DNA from: Roseiarcus sp963717215
Lineage (GTDB): Bacteria; Pseudomonadota; Alphaproteobacteria; Rhizobiales; Beijerinckiaceae
Length of the DNA stretch: 64,000 nt
NCBI GenBank assembly: GCA_963717215.1
Contig: CAVQVS010000004.1
Span: 1-64,000 of the forward strand
Reading direction: 5' to 3'
Each line of letters starts with the position of its first letter. Position 1 is the stretch's first letter. Below, piece by piece: positions 8,914-17,464 of the stretch. A model generated the notes under the pieces. That model did no database searches and had not been told where the DNA came from. It saw only the letters and a list, made by a program, of their open reading frames with translations. A program made the position numbers and the translations under genes.

Positions 8914-9167
8914 CTAATTATCCGATCCGAACCAGGTCAGAGTGTGGAGGTCCGAAACCCAAGGGCCATGCGAAATCGGGAGCGGGGCAGTCGCAAACAG
9001 CAACCTTGGAAACGGAATTTCGCCGCTAGAGACTTCTGGCTAGACGCCGCCAATGGACCGCAGAGACGGCGGAATAGGCTTGGCAGACCGACAACCATCG
9101 CCACAAGCCGCGGAAATGTCCTGCTATTCTGCGGGGCAGGAAATCACGTCGGTTTGCGCCGGCTTCC

Positions 9168-9243
9168 TGGTGGAGCTGAGGGGAATCGAACCCCTGACCT
9201 CTGCAGTGCGATTGCAGCGCTCTCCCATCTGAGCTACAGCCCC
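9168..9243 (-). tRNA. tRNA-Ala (anticodon CGC)
   Basis: The minus strand folds as a full cloverleaf. The acceptor arm GGGGCTG pairs with CAGCTCC and includes the G3-U70 wobble pair that identifies alanine tRNAs. The anticodon stem CTGCA/TGCAG encloses the loop ATCGCAC, giving anticodon CGC. The T arm is GGTTCGATTCCC-like, and the terminal CCA is encoded. It decodes GCG, useful in this GC-rich genome. It sits next to the dead recombinase and forms the natural border of the mobile region, though I see no attachment-site repeat. Confidence 0.93.
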
Positions 9244-9349
9244 GTCGCGCGGCTGTTTACGTGCGCGTCCGATGCCTGTCAACGACATCGGCGCGGGGGT
9301 TCGGGGCGTCTCCGCGTCAACGGCAGCCTCTCAAAAGGTTGGAAAACTC

Positions 9350-9640
9350 ATGCGTGCGATCCTCGACATCGTGATGGTGGTCCTCAATCTTTACACCTGG
9401 ATCATCATCGCGGGCGCCGTCCTTTCCTGGCTGATCGCCTTCGGCGTGGTGAATATCCGCAACGACTTCGTGCGCTCGATCTGGAACCTGTTTCTCGCCC
9501 TGACGGAGCCTTTCCTGAGGCCGATCCGCAATTTCCTGCCGTCCACGGGAGGAATCGACATTTCGCCGATCATCCTTCTGCTTGCCGTCATGCTGATCGA
9601 GCGGATCATCATTTATTACATCTATCCGAACGTCTTCTGA
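9350..9640 (+). CDS. YggT family membrane protein
   Basis: A 96-residue protein with two hydrophobic segments (about residues 5-30 and 70-92) joined by a loop with ALTEPFLRPIRNFLP, the YggT signature. Family members are small inner-membrane proteins tied loosely to osmotic tolerance or cell-division apparatus. The exact function is not settled. The frame extends upstream to 9272, but ATG 9350 (MRAILDIVMVVLNLY) fits the family's length and start and follows AAGGTTGG. It is followed after 9 bp by the MaoC-type hydratase, probably in one transcript. Confidence 0.85.
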   Translation: MRAILDIVMVVLNLYTWIIIAGAVLSWLIAFGVVNIRNDFVRSIWNLFLALTEPFLRPIRNFLPSTGGIDISPIILLLAVMLIERIIIYYIYPNVF

Positions 9641-9649
9641 CGCATCGGG

Positions 9650-10720
9650 ATGGCGGCCTCCGTTTCCCTCAAGACCGCGGTTGGCCGGTTCTTCGAGGAC
9701 TTTCGCCTTGGGCAGACGATCCGTCATCCGACGCCACGGACCCTGAACAGCGGCGACGCCTCGCTCTATTCGGCCCTTACCGGGGCGCGCTTCGCGCCGC
9801 AAAGCGCCGAAACCTTCGCCCGCGCCATCGGCTATCCGGCGAGCCCGATCGACGATCTGCTCGTCTTCCATGTCGTGTTCGGCAAGACGGTGTCGGACGT
9901 CTCGCTGAACGCAATCGCCAATCTCGGCTATGCCGACGGCCGGTTTTTGGCGCCGGTTTTTCCCGGCGACACGCTCTCCGCCGTTTCGCAGGTGATCGGG
10001 CTTAAAGAGAACTCGAACCGGCAAAGCGGCGTGGTCTATGTGCGCTCGGAGGGCTTCAACCAGCGCGGCGAGAGGGTCATCGACTACGTGCGCTGGGTGA
10101 TGGTCAGAAAGCGCGACTTGAGCTGCGCCGCGCCCGAGACGGTCGTTCCCAAACTGCCTGAGGCGGTCGGCGTCGCCAATCTCGGCGCGGCCTGTCCGCC
10201 CATCGATCGCGCCGCATACGACGAAGAGCTCAGCGGCTCTCCTCACCGGTTCGAGGACTATTCCGCAGGCGAGCGGATCGATCATGTCGACGGCGTCACC
10301 GTCGAAGAGGCCGAGCACCAGACGGCGACCCGGCTCTATCAGAACGCGGCCAAGGTGCACTTCAACCAGTTCAGCGAAGGGCAGGGGCGTTTCGGGCGCC
10401 GCCTGATCTATGGCGGGCATGTGATCTCGCTTGCTCGCGCGCTCAGTTTCAACGGCCTCGCCAACGCCTTCCACGTCGCGGCGATCAACGGCGGCCGGCA
10501 TGTCGCGCCGCTCTTCGCCGGCGACACGGTGTTCGCCTGGAGCGAGATTATCGAGACCGCGGCGCTGCCCCATCGCGATGACGTGGGCGCGCTCAGATTG
10601 CGCACGATCGCCACCAAGAACCGCCCTTGCGCCGACTTTCCGTGGCGCGAAGGCGAGGGCTACGAGCCCCATGTCGTGCTCGAGCTTGACTATTGGGCGC
10701 TTGCCCCGCGGCGGCCCTGA
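9650..10720 (+). CDS. mcd: Mesaconyl-CoA hydratase (beta-methylmalyl-CoA dehydratase)
   Basis: A 356-residue protein with two MaoC-like hotdog domains. The N-terminal half (KTAVGRFFEDFRLGQTIRHP, then GDASLYSALTGARFAP) and the centre (ANLGYADGRFLAPVFPGDTL, then SRQSGVV-type text) are typical of Mcd rather than general enoyl-CoA hydratases. The C-terminal half holds HFNQFSEGQGRFGRRLIYGG. It interconverts mesaconyl-CoA and beta-methylmalyl-CoA in the ethylmalonyl-CoA pathway, which replaces the glyoxylate shunt during growth on C1 or C2 compounds. Other pathway genes are not in the window, so presence of the route is inferred from this one enzyme. It lies 3 bp before the next gene, likely as an operon. 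Confidence 0.85.
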   Translation: MAASVSLKTAVGRFFEDFRLGQTIRHPTPRTLNSGDASLYSALTGARFAPQSAETFARAIGYPASPIDDLLVFHVVFGKTVSDVSLNAIANLGYADGRFLAPVFPGDTLSAVSQVIGLKENSNRQSGVVYVRSEGFNQRGERVIDYVRWVMVRKRDLSCAAPETVVPKLPEAVGVANLGAACPPIDRAAYDEELSGSPHRFEDYSAGERIDHVDGVTVEEAEHQTATRLYQNAAKVHFNQFSEGQGRFGRRLIYGGHVISLARALSFNGLANAFHVAAINGGRHVAPLFAGDTVFAWSEIIETAALPHRDDVGALRLRTIATKNRPCADFPWREGEGYEPHVVLELDYWALAPRRP

Positions 10721-10723
10721 CCG

Positions 10724-11278
10724 ATGCGCTTGCCGGCGGACGCGGTCCTTCTGATCATCGACGCGCAGGAGGCGGTCGATGGCCCGCGCCACGCCGCTGG
10801 CGAGGCCTCCGAGGTCGGGACAAACATCGCCGCCCTCGTCGCCGCGTGGCGGACTGAGGGGTTGCCGCTGGTCCACGTCGCCCGGCAACCGGGGAACTCT
10901 CCACTCCTGCCGCTCGACGGCGAGATCGTCATCGTCCGCAACGCGACGAGCGCCTTTGTCGGCGCTGACCTCGAAGCCACACTCGACGAACTCGGCGTGA
11001 CGACCCTGGTGCTCTGCGGCGCGCTCGCGACCCCCGCGCTCGAAGCCTCCGCGCGGCACGCCGGCGACCTCGGCTATCAGGTGTTCGTCGTCGCCGATGC
11101 GTGCCGGGCAGTCGACACGGCCGATCTCGGAGGGCGGCTCTGGCCGGCCGAGGACGTGCGGGCGCTGGCGCTGGCCCGTCTCAAGGGCGAGACCGCGACC
11201 ATCGTCGACGCCGCGACGACGCTCCGGGCAGCCGCCGCGGCCAAGGCGCGCCAGCGGGGCGGGGCGGCAAGGGCCTGA
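10724..11278 (+). CDS. Isochorismatase-fold protein without catalytic cysteine
   Basis: A 184-residue protein of the cysteine hydrolase/isochorismatase superfamily. The N-terminal Asp is present (LLIIDAQ), as is the SAFVGADLEATLDELGV stretch. The active-site loop reads LCGALATPALEASARHAGDL. An ungapped comparison with the usual CGxxTxHCVxTTaRmAGnLG places Ala where the nucleophilic Cys belongs. The usual Lys before the SAF motif is Arg. The D-K-C triad is therefore D-R-A and hydrolase activity is not expected. The codons are clean, so it seems kept for another role such as ligand binding. It is probably co-transcribed with mcd (3-bp gap). The last 20 residues are an Ala/Arg-rich tail. Confidence 0.8.
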   Translation: MRLPADAVLLIIDAQEAVDGPRHAAGEASEVGTNIAALVAAWRTEGLPLVHVARQPGNSPLLPLDGEIVIVRNATSAFVGADLEATLDELGVTTLVLCGALATPALEASARHAGDLGYQVFVVADACRAVDTADLGGRLWPAEDVRALALARLKGETATIVDAATTLRAAAAAKARQRGGAARA

Positions 11279-11376
11279 CGCCGCTATTAAGCTGTAATTG
11301 TATGTGAATTAGGGCGCTCGTTTGGATTGTCTTGGTCGGTCGCCGTTTCGGCGCGAAAACCCCCAAATTCAGGGGG

Positions 11377-11406
11377 TTGGATTTCCTTGGATTTCCTTGG
11401 ATTCTC
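11377..11406. repeat. Tandem TTGGATTTCC, 2 exact copies plus 1 degenerate
   Basis: TTGGATTTCC at 11377-11386 and 11387-11396 is followed by TTGGATTCTC at 11397-11406. It is a short tandem array in non-coding DNA with no known role. Confidence 0.8.
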
Positions 11407-11698
11407 TCGTCCTAAACGAGCGTTTTCAATGGGTTACGATGGATTTTCGTAGAAAATATTTTTGCCTCGCTTTTCCCCTTGAGAACCCTGGAATGCGGGC
11501 GCGTGCGGTCGAGGCCATGAGGAAGCGCAGGACTGTTCATGGGGCGAGCCTAATTCTGTTTCTGATTTTCTGCAATGAATTGTCGCCACCCCTTTCCTTT
11601 TAGGCCCACAATCGAAAAGTCGCCCGCGTCGTTGAGCTATGAACGCCTAGAGGCTTTGGGATCAGGCGCCCGGTGATCGGTTCCCCGCGGCATCCAGT

Positions 11699-11728
11699 GC
11701 GAATAAATCGCCCCGCCCGGTGTTCACT
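11699..11728. repeat. 30-bp direct repeat, copy 1
   Basis: It begins GCGAATAAATCG and ends CGGTGTTCACT. It matches copy 2 at 11981-12010 at 27 of 30 positions, with the differences clustered in the middle. Confidence 0.85.
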
Positions 11729-11980
11729 CCAAGTCGAAACGGACGGGTCGCGACCTTAGCGCGAATAGAACAGCGGGTGGTCTGTATAAGACCGCCCAGC
11801 GAGCGATATTGACGTTCGAGGCGCAGGGGAGAGCCGCAATGACATGCCATCGCAATGACGGTCACAATCACTTAAAATAAACCCATAGCATACTTATGTC
11901 AATTTTATAACAAAATTCCAAAGTATATCGCGATCTCAAGGCTTTGATCACAGGATCTTTATTTCGGCTGAACGATCGGC

Positions 11981-12010
11981 GCGAATAAATCGGCCCACTC
12001 GGTGTTCACT
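11981..12010. repeat. 30-bp direct repeat, copy 2
   Basis: Same orientation as copy 1 and about 280 bp downstream. It ends about 90 bp before the ATG of the PEPxxWA-CTERM gene, in the position expected for a promoter or regulator site. Confidence 0.85.
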
Positions 12011-12097
12011 GTCGGTCAAACGATCGCAGCCGTCGCAGCATCCTCCCGAGAGGACAGGCGCCGTTGCTTGCGCGCAACATCGAGAGGACAACACGCA

Positions 12098-13300
12098 ATG
12101 ACAAGATTGCTTCCCCTACCATCTGTCATGACTACGGCGGCGGCGTTCGCTGCCTTGTGCACGGGTGCCGGCGTCGCCAATGCCGCCGGATTTTCTCAAA
12201 CAAACCTTGTTTCGAACATGCCGGGGCTCGCCGCGGCGACCAACTCGAGCCTTTTGAACCCTTGGGGCGTCTCGTTCGCAAACGGAAGTCCCGTCTGGAT
12301 ATCGGACCAGGGCGCCCAGACGAGCCCGCTTTTCTCGGTTACGGGCAGCACAGGCGTTTCCAACCAGCCCTTGTTCACCGTCAACATCCCACCCGCGGGA
12401 GCCGCAGGCCCGACCGGGCAGGTCGCCAACGCGCTTGCGATTGCGGGCAAGCCCGCGGGCTTTGATATTTCGACTGCGAGCGGAGGGAATGGCGCCCCCG
12501 CTGATTTCATCTTTGCCAACCTGAATGGCTCGATCTCCGCCTGGAACGGCGCGCCGATGACCCAAGCCCACACGCAGGTGTCCGTCGCGGGCGCGAGCTT
12601 CACCGGACTCGCCATCAATCAGGCCGACACCGAACTGTTCGCCGCCAACACCGCGGGCGCCGGCGGCATCGACGTGTTCAACAATGCGTTCCAACAGATA
12701 TCCTTGGGCGCAGGCGCGTTCGCGACGCCGACGGCGATCATGGCGGCGGGGCTCGTCCCCTTCAACGTGTCGGATCTTGGCGGGGCCGTATTCGTGACCT
12801 ACGCGCCGTCCGGTCACATCCCGCAGACGATGGCCACCGCAGGCCAGGGCGCCGTGGCGGAATTCAGCGAAAGCGGCGGGCTCGAAAAGACGATCCTTGG
12901 CGGCCCTCTCGCCTCGCCATGGGGCGTCGCCGTCGCTCCATCGAGCTTCGGCGCGTTCGGTGGCGACCTTCTCGTTGGCAATTTCAGCTTCCAGCCCGGG
13001 GTGGCCGGCGTGATCAACGCATTCAACCCCATGACCGACGCGCTTGTGGGTTCAATCGACGTCGACCCCGGCATGGGCAACTCGGCGGGCGGTCTCTGGT
13101 CCATAGTTTTCGGCGGCGGCGGAAATGATGGAACCCCGAACACCCTCTTCTTCACCGATGGAATCAACGGAGAGAAGGATGGGCTCTTCGGGTCGCTCAC
13201 CGCCGTCCCGGAACCTTCCACATGGGCCATGATGCTGGCCGGATTTGGCGGACTCGCGCTCTTGGCGGCGCGGCGGCGCGCGTTGTCGGCGATCGGCTGA
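12098..13300 (+). CDS. TIGR03118-type PEPxxWA-CTERM exported protein
   Basis: A 400-residue exported protein. ATG 12098 is preceded by GAGAGGA and starts a signal peptide (MTRLLPLPSVMTTAAAFAAL, then CTGAGVANA) cut before AGF. The body has repeated WGVSF/WGVAV segments (NPWGVSFANGSPVWISDQG and ASPWGVAVAPSSFGAFGG), typical of the TIGR03118 beta-propeller-like family. The C-terminus is a textbook sorting signal: VPEPSTWAMM, a hydrophobic helix and AARRRA. Exosortase would cut near PEP (about 371-373) and anchor the protein at the surface, perhaps with exopolysaccharide. A matching exosortase lies at 22061. A longer frame upstream to 12002 lacks a ribosome-binding site and buries the signal peptide. 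Confidence 0.9.
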   Translation: MTRLLPLPSVMTTAAAFAALCTGAGVANAAGFSQTNLVSNMPGLAAATNSSLLNPWGVSFANGSPVWISDQGAQTSPLFSVTGSTGVSNQPLFTVNIPPAGAAGPTGQVANALAIAGKPAGFDISTASGGNGAPADFIFANLNGSISAWNGAPMTQAHTQVSVAGASFTGLAINQADTELFAANTAGAGGIDVFNNAFQQISLGAGAFATPTAIMAAGLVPFNVSDLGGAVFVTYAPSGHIPQTMATAGQGAVAEFSESGGLEKTILGGPLASPWGVAVAPSSFGAFGGDLLVGNFSFQPGVAGVINAFNPMTDALVGSIDVDPGMGNSAGGLWSIVFGGGGNDGTPNTLFFTDGINGEKDGLFGSLTAVPEPSTWAMMLAGFGGLALLAARRRALSAIG

Positions 13301-13307
13301 CCAATTC

Positions 13308-13339
13308 AGGGGAACCGCCTGAGGGCGGGCGGGTCCCCT
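13308..13339 (+). terminator. GC-rich hairpin after the PEP-CTERM gene
   Basis: AGGGGA at 13308 pairs with TCCCCT at 13334-13339, with further GC pairing inside. It begins 8 bp after the stop codon. No U-tract follows, so intrinsic termination is uncertain. Confidence 0.5.
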
Positions 13340-13683
13340 CTCGCAATCCGGCGGATGTGCTGATTTTTAGGTCGGGGGCGAATAAAGGCGCACGCGCAGG
13401 TTGATGACCGAAGAGGAGAGAACCAGCCGGGATCGGGCGGTTCTCTCGTTGAGACCCCACGATCGGGCCGAACAAGACAGCCGGGCTTGGGACAACATCA
13501 ACGGCGTCGCGACGATCGGGGATGTCGAGCGGCCCGTGCGAGCCACATCGAGATATTGGGCTTCGGCGATCGATGCGGCGACGATCGCGCAATCCCATCA
13601 TACCCGTGTTTCGGCGACGGCGCAGGCGCTCGCGTTCTGGATTGGGCGAGATCTCTGACCGGGCCGGCGGCCTCGCCGCAGCG
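13340..13683. other. Intergenic, nothing recognised
   Basis: About 340 bp between converging genes. Small open frames here have no family character or ribosome-binding site. I see no RNA gene or repeat. Confidence 0.5.
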
Positions 13684-14205
13684 TCATCGAGCCAGGATTT
13701 CGGTCCGGTATTTGGGCGCGAGCGCCGCGAGCAGCTTGCCCTTCTCGGCCTGCGCTTCAGGGCTCACTTTCGGCGGCGCCGCGGTGCGGCTGTCGACGGG
13801 GAAGCCGATGGCCAGGAACAGTTCGTCCTGTCCCGCCGGCGCGCAGAGACACAGCATGCGGGCCGTCTTTCCCGACTTGTTCTTGAACGCATGCGGAGCG
13901 TTGGCTGGAATATTGACGCTCGAACCGGCGCGGACGGTCTGCGTCTGGCCGCGGAAGGTGAAGTCGAGCTCTCCCTCGAGCAGCGTGAACATCTCCTCGA
14001 AATCGTGACGATGCGGCGGCGGCCCGCCGCCATCCGGCACCAGCATGTCGATGAGGCAGTAACGGCCGGCCGTCTCCGCCCCCGACACCAGGATCGTGTA
14101 TGTGCCGCCAGCCACAGAAACATGGCGCAGACCGGCCCCGTCTGGATCGGACACAGTCAGTTGACGGGCAGTGTCGTCGGGCGGAATCGCGGAAAGTGAA
14201 GTCAT
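13684..14205 (-). CDS. Cupin-domain protein
   Basis: A 173-residue single-cupin protein. Cupin motif 1 is in PPPHRHDFEEMFTLLEGELD (His, His, Glu metal ligands) and motif 2 in VNIPANAPHAFKNKSG (final His). Such proteins bind a divalent metal and act as dioxygenases, isomerases or sensors, and the substrate cannot be read from sequence. ATG at 14205 (MTSLSAIPPDD) is preferred over the longer frame because it sits near the family start and follows AAGGGCG. It ends with a 35-residue Ala/Lys-rich tail. It stands alone, 76 bp downstream of the end of the RND pump gene on the same strand, and may be read from the pump's transcript. Confidence 0.8.
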   Translation of the reverse strand: MTSLSAIPPDDTARQLTVSDPDGAGLRHVSVAGGTYTILVSGAETAGRYCLIDMLVPDGGGPPPHRHDFEEMFTLLEGELDFTFRGQTQTVRAGSSVNIPANAPHAFKNKSGKTARMLCLCAPAGQDELFLAIGFPVDSRTAAPPKVSPEAQAEKGKLLAALAPKYRTEILAR

Positions 14206-14281
14206 GGTGTCGCCCTTGTGCGGTTCTCGGAAGAGGCTTCGCATGTCTGCGGCGTCTTGTCGCGAACCGCGGTCCCGACGA

Positions 14282-17200
14282 TCACTCGGCGGCTTGCGCC
14301 GGCTCCCACGGGCGCTCGCCATGCGCGGACTCGGGCTGAGCGTCACGCTCGGGCGTCGGCGCGTTGGCCTTGGCTTTCTTAGAGCCGGAGAGCCAATGCG
14401 ACAGTCGGTCGAGATAAAGATAGATCACCGGCGTCGTGAACAGGGTGAGCGCCTGGCTCACGATCAGGCCGCCGACCATCGTGTAGCCGAGCGGCTGGCG
14501 CATTTCCGAGCCGGTGCCGTGACTGAGCATCAGCGGCACGCCGCCGAGCAAAGCGGCCATCGTCGTCATCATGATCGGACGGAAGCGCATCAGCGCCGCC
14601 TTGCGGATCGCCTCGGTCGGCGTCAGGCCTTGCTCGCGCTCGGCTGAGATGGCGAAATCGACCATCATGATGCCGTTCTTCTTCACGATGCCGATCAACA
14701 GGATCGTGCCGATCAGGGCCACGAGGCTGAACTCGTAGCCGAACAGCATGAGGGTGGCGAGCGCGCCAAGCCCTGCCGATGGCAGCGTCGACAGGATGGT
14801 CAGCGGGTGGATGAAGCTCTCGTAGAGCACGCCGAGGATCAGATAGACGCAGACCAGCGCCGCGAGGATGAGCAGTGGCACGCTGGTCAACGAATCCTGG
14901 AACGCCTGCGCGTTGCCCTGGAAGGTCGTCGTCAATCCCTGCGGCAGTTGGAGCTGCTGCATGGCCTGCTGGACCGCCTGCGTGGCGGGGCCGAGCGCCA
15001 CCCCCTGCGCGAGGTTGAAGCTGATGGTGATTGCGGGGAACTGTCCCTGGTGGCTGATCGAGAGCGGCGCGACCGGAGCCGTCGTCCATTTGGCGAAGGC
15101 GCTGACCGGCACCATCTGATTGCTCGTGGGCGAGCGGATGTAGATCTTGTCGAGGGTCGCCGGATCGCCCAGGAGCTGCGGCAACACCTCCTCGATCACG
15201 TAGTAGGTGTTCACCTGGGTGAAATATTGCGTCACCTGCCGCTGGCCGAAGGCGTCGTAAAGCGTGTCGTCAATGAGCTGCGGCTGGATGCCGTAGCGCG
15301 AGGCCATGTCGCGGTCGATCTTGAGGGTCAGCGTCGTGCCGGAGCTCTGCTGGTCCGTCGCGACGTCGCGCAATTCCGGCAGCGATTTCAGCTTGTCCAG
15401 GATTTTCGTCGACCAGGCGTTGAGCTCGTCGAAATTGGCGTCCTGCAGCGTGTACTGGAACTGGGTCTTGGCGAAGCGCGCGCCAACCGTCACGTCCTGC
15501 GCCGCCTGCAGGTAGACGCGCATGCCCGGAACCTGCGCGAGCTTCGGACGCAACCGGGCGATCACCTGGAAGGCGTCGACGTCGCGCTCGTCGCGCAGCT
15601 TGAGGGTGATGAACATGCGGCCGTTGTTCTGGGCCGCGTTGCCGACGCCGGACCCGAGTCCCATCGCCATCGTGTCGACGGCCGGATCGGCCATCACGAT
15701 CTTCCCAACTTCCTGTTGCAGGCGATACATGTCGTGGAACGAGACGTCCTGGCCCGCTTCGGTCGTGCCGAACAGAATGCCGGTGTCCTGCTGCGGAAAG
15801 AAGCCCTTGGGTATGACGACGAACAGATAGCCGGTGGCGATCACCGTGCCGATGAAAGTGATGAGCGTGCCGAAGCGGTGGCGCAGCACGAAATTGACGC
15901 CCCGCTCGTAGCCGTTGGCGAGCGCAACGAAGCCCTTCTCGCTGAGGGCATAGAGCCGGCCGTGCCGCTCCTCGTCGTGGCTCTTGAGAAAACGCGACGC
16001 CATCATCGGGGTGAGCGTGAGCGAAACGAACGCCGAGACGAAGATCGTCATCGCGATGGTGATCGAGAATTCGCGGAACAGGCGCCCGATGATGCCGCTC
16101 ATCATGAGGAGCGGAATGAGCACCGCGACCAGCGAGACGGAGATCGAGATGATGGTGAAGCCGATCTCGGCGGAGCCCTTGAGCGCCGCCTGAAACGGCT
16201 TTTCGCCCTCTTCGATGTGGCGCGTGATGTTCTCGAGCATCACGATCGCGTCGTCGACGACGAAGCCGACGGAGATGGTGAAGGCCATCAGCGAGAGATT
16301 GTCGAGGCTGTAGCCGGCGACCCACATCAGCGCGCAGGAGCCCAGCAGCGCGAGCGGCACGGTAATGCTGGGAATGATCGTCGCCCAGAGGTTCCGTAAG
16401 AATACGAAGATCACCATGACGACGAGCGCAATGGTGAGCGCGAGGGTGAACTCAACATCGCGCACCGACGCGCGGATGGTCGTGGTGCGGTCGGAGAGAA
16501 TGCTGACGTGGATAGTCGGCGGAATCGAAGCCTGCAGACTCGCCAGCGCGCCCTTGATCGCCTGGACGGTGGTGATGACGTTGGCGCCGGGGATCTTATA
16601 CACGACGAGGAAGACGCTCGGCTTGCCGTTGCTCCAGGCCGCCTGCGTCGAATCCTGCGGTCCCGCGACCGCCTGGCCGACGTCCCGCACCCGCACCGGC
16701 GCGCCGTTGCGATAGGCGATGATGACGTCATTCCAGGACTTGGCCTGGGTCAGCTGGTCGTTGTCCTGAATGGTGAAGGTCTGCTTCGGACCAATGAGCG
16801 CGCCCTTCGGGGTGTTGACCGTCGCAATGCCGATCTGCGCTCGCACGTCCTCGAGCTGCAGCCCCTTGGAAACGAGCTTCGCCGGATCGACCTGGATGCG
16901 TATGGCCGGCGTCTGCTGGCCGCCGACGCGCACGAGGGAGACGCCCGAGATCTGACTGAGGTGCTGGGCCAGGATGTTTTCGGCCGCGTCGTCGACGTCG
17001 ATGATCGGCACGACGTCAGACTGAACAGACAGGATCAGGATCGGCGTGTCGGACGGGTTGACCTTGCGATAGGTCGGCGGACTCGGCAGGTCCTTCGGCA
17101 ATTGCCCGGCGGCGGCGTTGATCGCGGCCTGAACGTCGTTGGCTGCGGCGTCGATGTTGCGGTTGAGATCGAACTGGACGGTGATCGCGGTCGCGCCAAG

Positions 17201-17461
17201 CGAACTTGTCGACGTCATCTGTGAGACGCCCGGAATTTGCGCGATCTGCCGTTCCAGCGGCTGCGCGACCGAGGTCGCCATGGTGTCCGGCGAAGCGCCA
17301 GGCAACGAAGCCGAGATGGTGATGGTCGGAAAGTCGACCTGCGGCAAGGGCGCGACCGGCAGCGAGGGGAACGCGACCAGGCCGACGAGAAGCACCGCGA
17401 CCATGATGAGCGTGGTCGCGATCGGGCGGTTGATGAAGGGGGCTGAGAGGCCCTTGTACAT
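14282..17461 (-). CDS. RND multidrug efflux permease (MdtB/MdtC-like)
   Basis: A 1059-residue inner-membrane proton-drug antiporter of the HAE1 class. It has the full architecture: an N-terminal helix (MYKGLSAPFINRPIATTLIM), a large periplasmic pore domain, helices 2-6, a second pore domain and helices 8-12. The paired Asp residues of helix 4 (GFVVDDAIVMLENI), needed for proton relay, are present, as is the helix 10-11 region with GIVKKNGIMMVDF. The VAPLPQVDFPTITISASLPG opening is typical of the MdtB/MdtC subgroup. It starts 3 bp after the adaptor gene. Only one permease is present, so it probably works as a homotrimer. No outer-membrane channel gene is nearby, so it must borrow a TolC-type channel. 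The last 35 residues are a charged tail. Confidence 0.92.
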   Translation of the reverse strand: MYKGLSAPFINRPIATTLIMVAVLLVGLVAFPSLPVAPLPQVDFPTITISASLPGASPDTMATSVAQPLERQIAQIPGVSQMTSTSSLGATAITVQFDLNRNIDAAANDVQAAINAAAGQLPKDLPSPPTYRKVNPSDTPILILSVQSDVVPIIDVDDAAENILAQHLSQISGVSLVRVGGQQTPAIRIQVDPAKLVSKGLQLEDVRAQIGIATVNTPKGALIGPKQTFTIQDNDQLTQAKSWNDVIIAYRNGAPVRVRDVGQAVAGPQDSTQAAWSNGKPSVFLVVYKIPGANVITTVQAIKGALASLQASIPPTIHVSILSDRTTTIRASVRDVEFTLALTIALVVMVIFVFLRNLWATIIPSITVPLALLGSCALMWVAGYSLDNLSLMAFTISVGFVVDDAIVMLENITRHIEEGEKPFQAALKGSAEIGFTIISISVSLVAVLIPLLMMSGIIGRLFREFSITIAMTIFVSAFVSLTLTPMMASRFLKSHDEERHGRLYALSEKGFVALANGYERGVNFVLRHRFGTLITFIGTVIATGYLFVVIPKGFFPQQDTGILFGTTEAGQDVSFHDMYRLQQEVGKIVMADPAVDTMAMGLGSGVGNAAQNNGRMFITLKLRDERDVDAFQVIARLRPKLAQVPGMRVYLQAAQDVTVGARFAKTQFQYTLQDANFDELNAWSTKILDKLKSLPELRDVATDQQSSGTTLTLKIDRDMASRYGIQPQLIDDTLYDAFGQRQVTQYFTQVNTYYVIEEVLPQLLGDPATLDKIYIRSPTSNQMVPVSAFAKWTTAPVAPLSISHQGQFPAITISFNLAQGVALGPATQAVQQAMQQLQLPQGLTTTFQGNAQAFQDSLTSVPLLILAALVCVYLILGVLYESFIHPLTILSTLPSAGLGALATLMLFGYEFSLVALIGTILLIGIVKKNGIMMVDFAISAEREQGLTPTEAIRKAALMRFRPIMMTTMAALLGGVPLMLSHGTGSEMRQPLGYTMVGGLIVSQALTLFTTPVIYLYLDRLSHWLSGSKKAKANAPTPERDAQPESAHGERPWEPAQAAE

Positions 17462-17464
17462 CGA

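Larger units (their letters stand above)
11279..12097. other. Long non-coding region ahead of the PEP-CTERM gene
   Basis: About 820 bp with no gene I support. It is clearly AT-richer than its surroundings, most of all around 11865-11965. It holds a triplicated 10-bp motif at 11377-11406, an AT hairpin followed by T-rich DNA near 11443-11460, and two 30-bp near-identical copies (11699 and 11981). The promoter of the exported protein at 12098 must lie in its right part. Confidence 0.6.

Noticed and set aside
9168..9243. tRNA-Ala as attachment site for the neighbouring island
   Set aside because: I found no second copy of the tRNA 3' end within the window, and large serine recombinases of this type do not usually use tRNA genes. 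The adjacency alone is not enough.
8944..10005. 353-codon plus-strand frame running through the tRNA-Ala and yggT
   Set aside because: It crosses a tRNA gene on the opposite strand and shows no family resemblance; yggT and mcd occupy the other frames.
9317..11059. 580-codon minus-strand open frame opposite mcd and the isochorismatase-like gene
   Set aside because: Composition is Arg/Asp/His-rich without any family motif, and the plus strand carries recognised proteins over the whole span. It is a GC-rich shadow frame.
11662..11871. 69-codon minus-strand frame across repeat copy 1
   Set aside because: Some protein-like text but no ribosome-binding site, no family and position within non-coding leader DNA.
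13401..13658. 85-codon plus-strand frame between the PEP-CTERM and cupin genes
   Set aside because: No recognisable domain, weak start and composition typical of random GC-rich DNA.
14807..16399. 530-codon plus-strand open frame opposite the RND permease
   Set aside because: Antisense shadow; the RND reading frame on the other strand is fully conserved.
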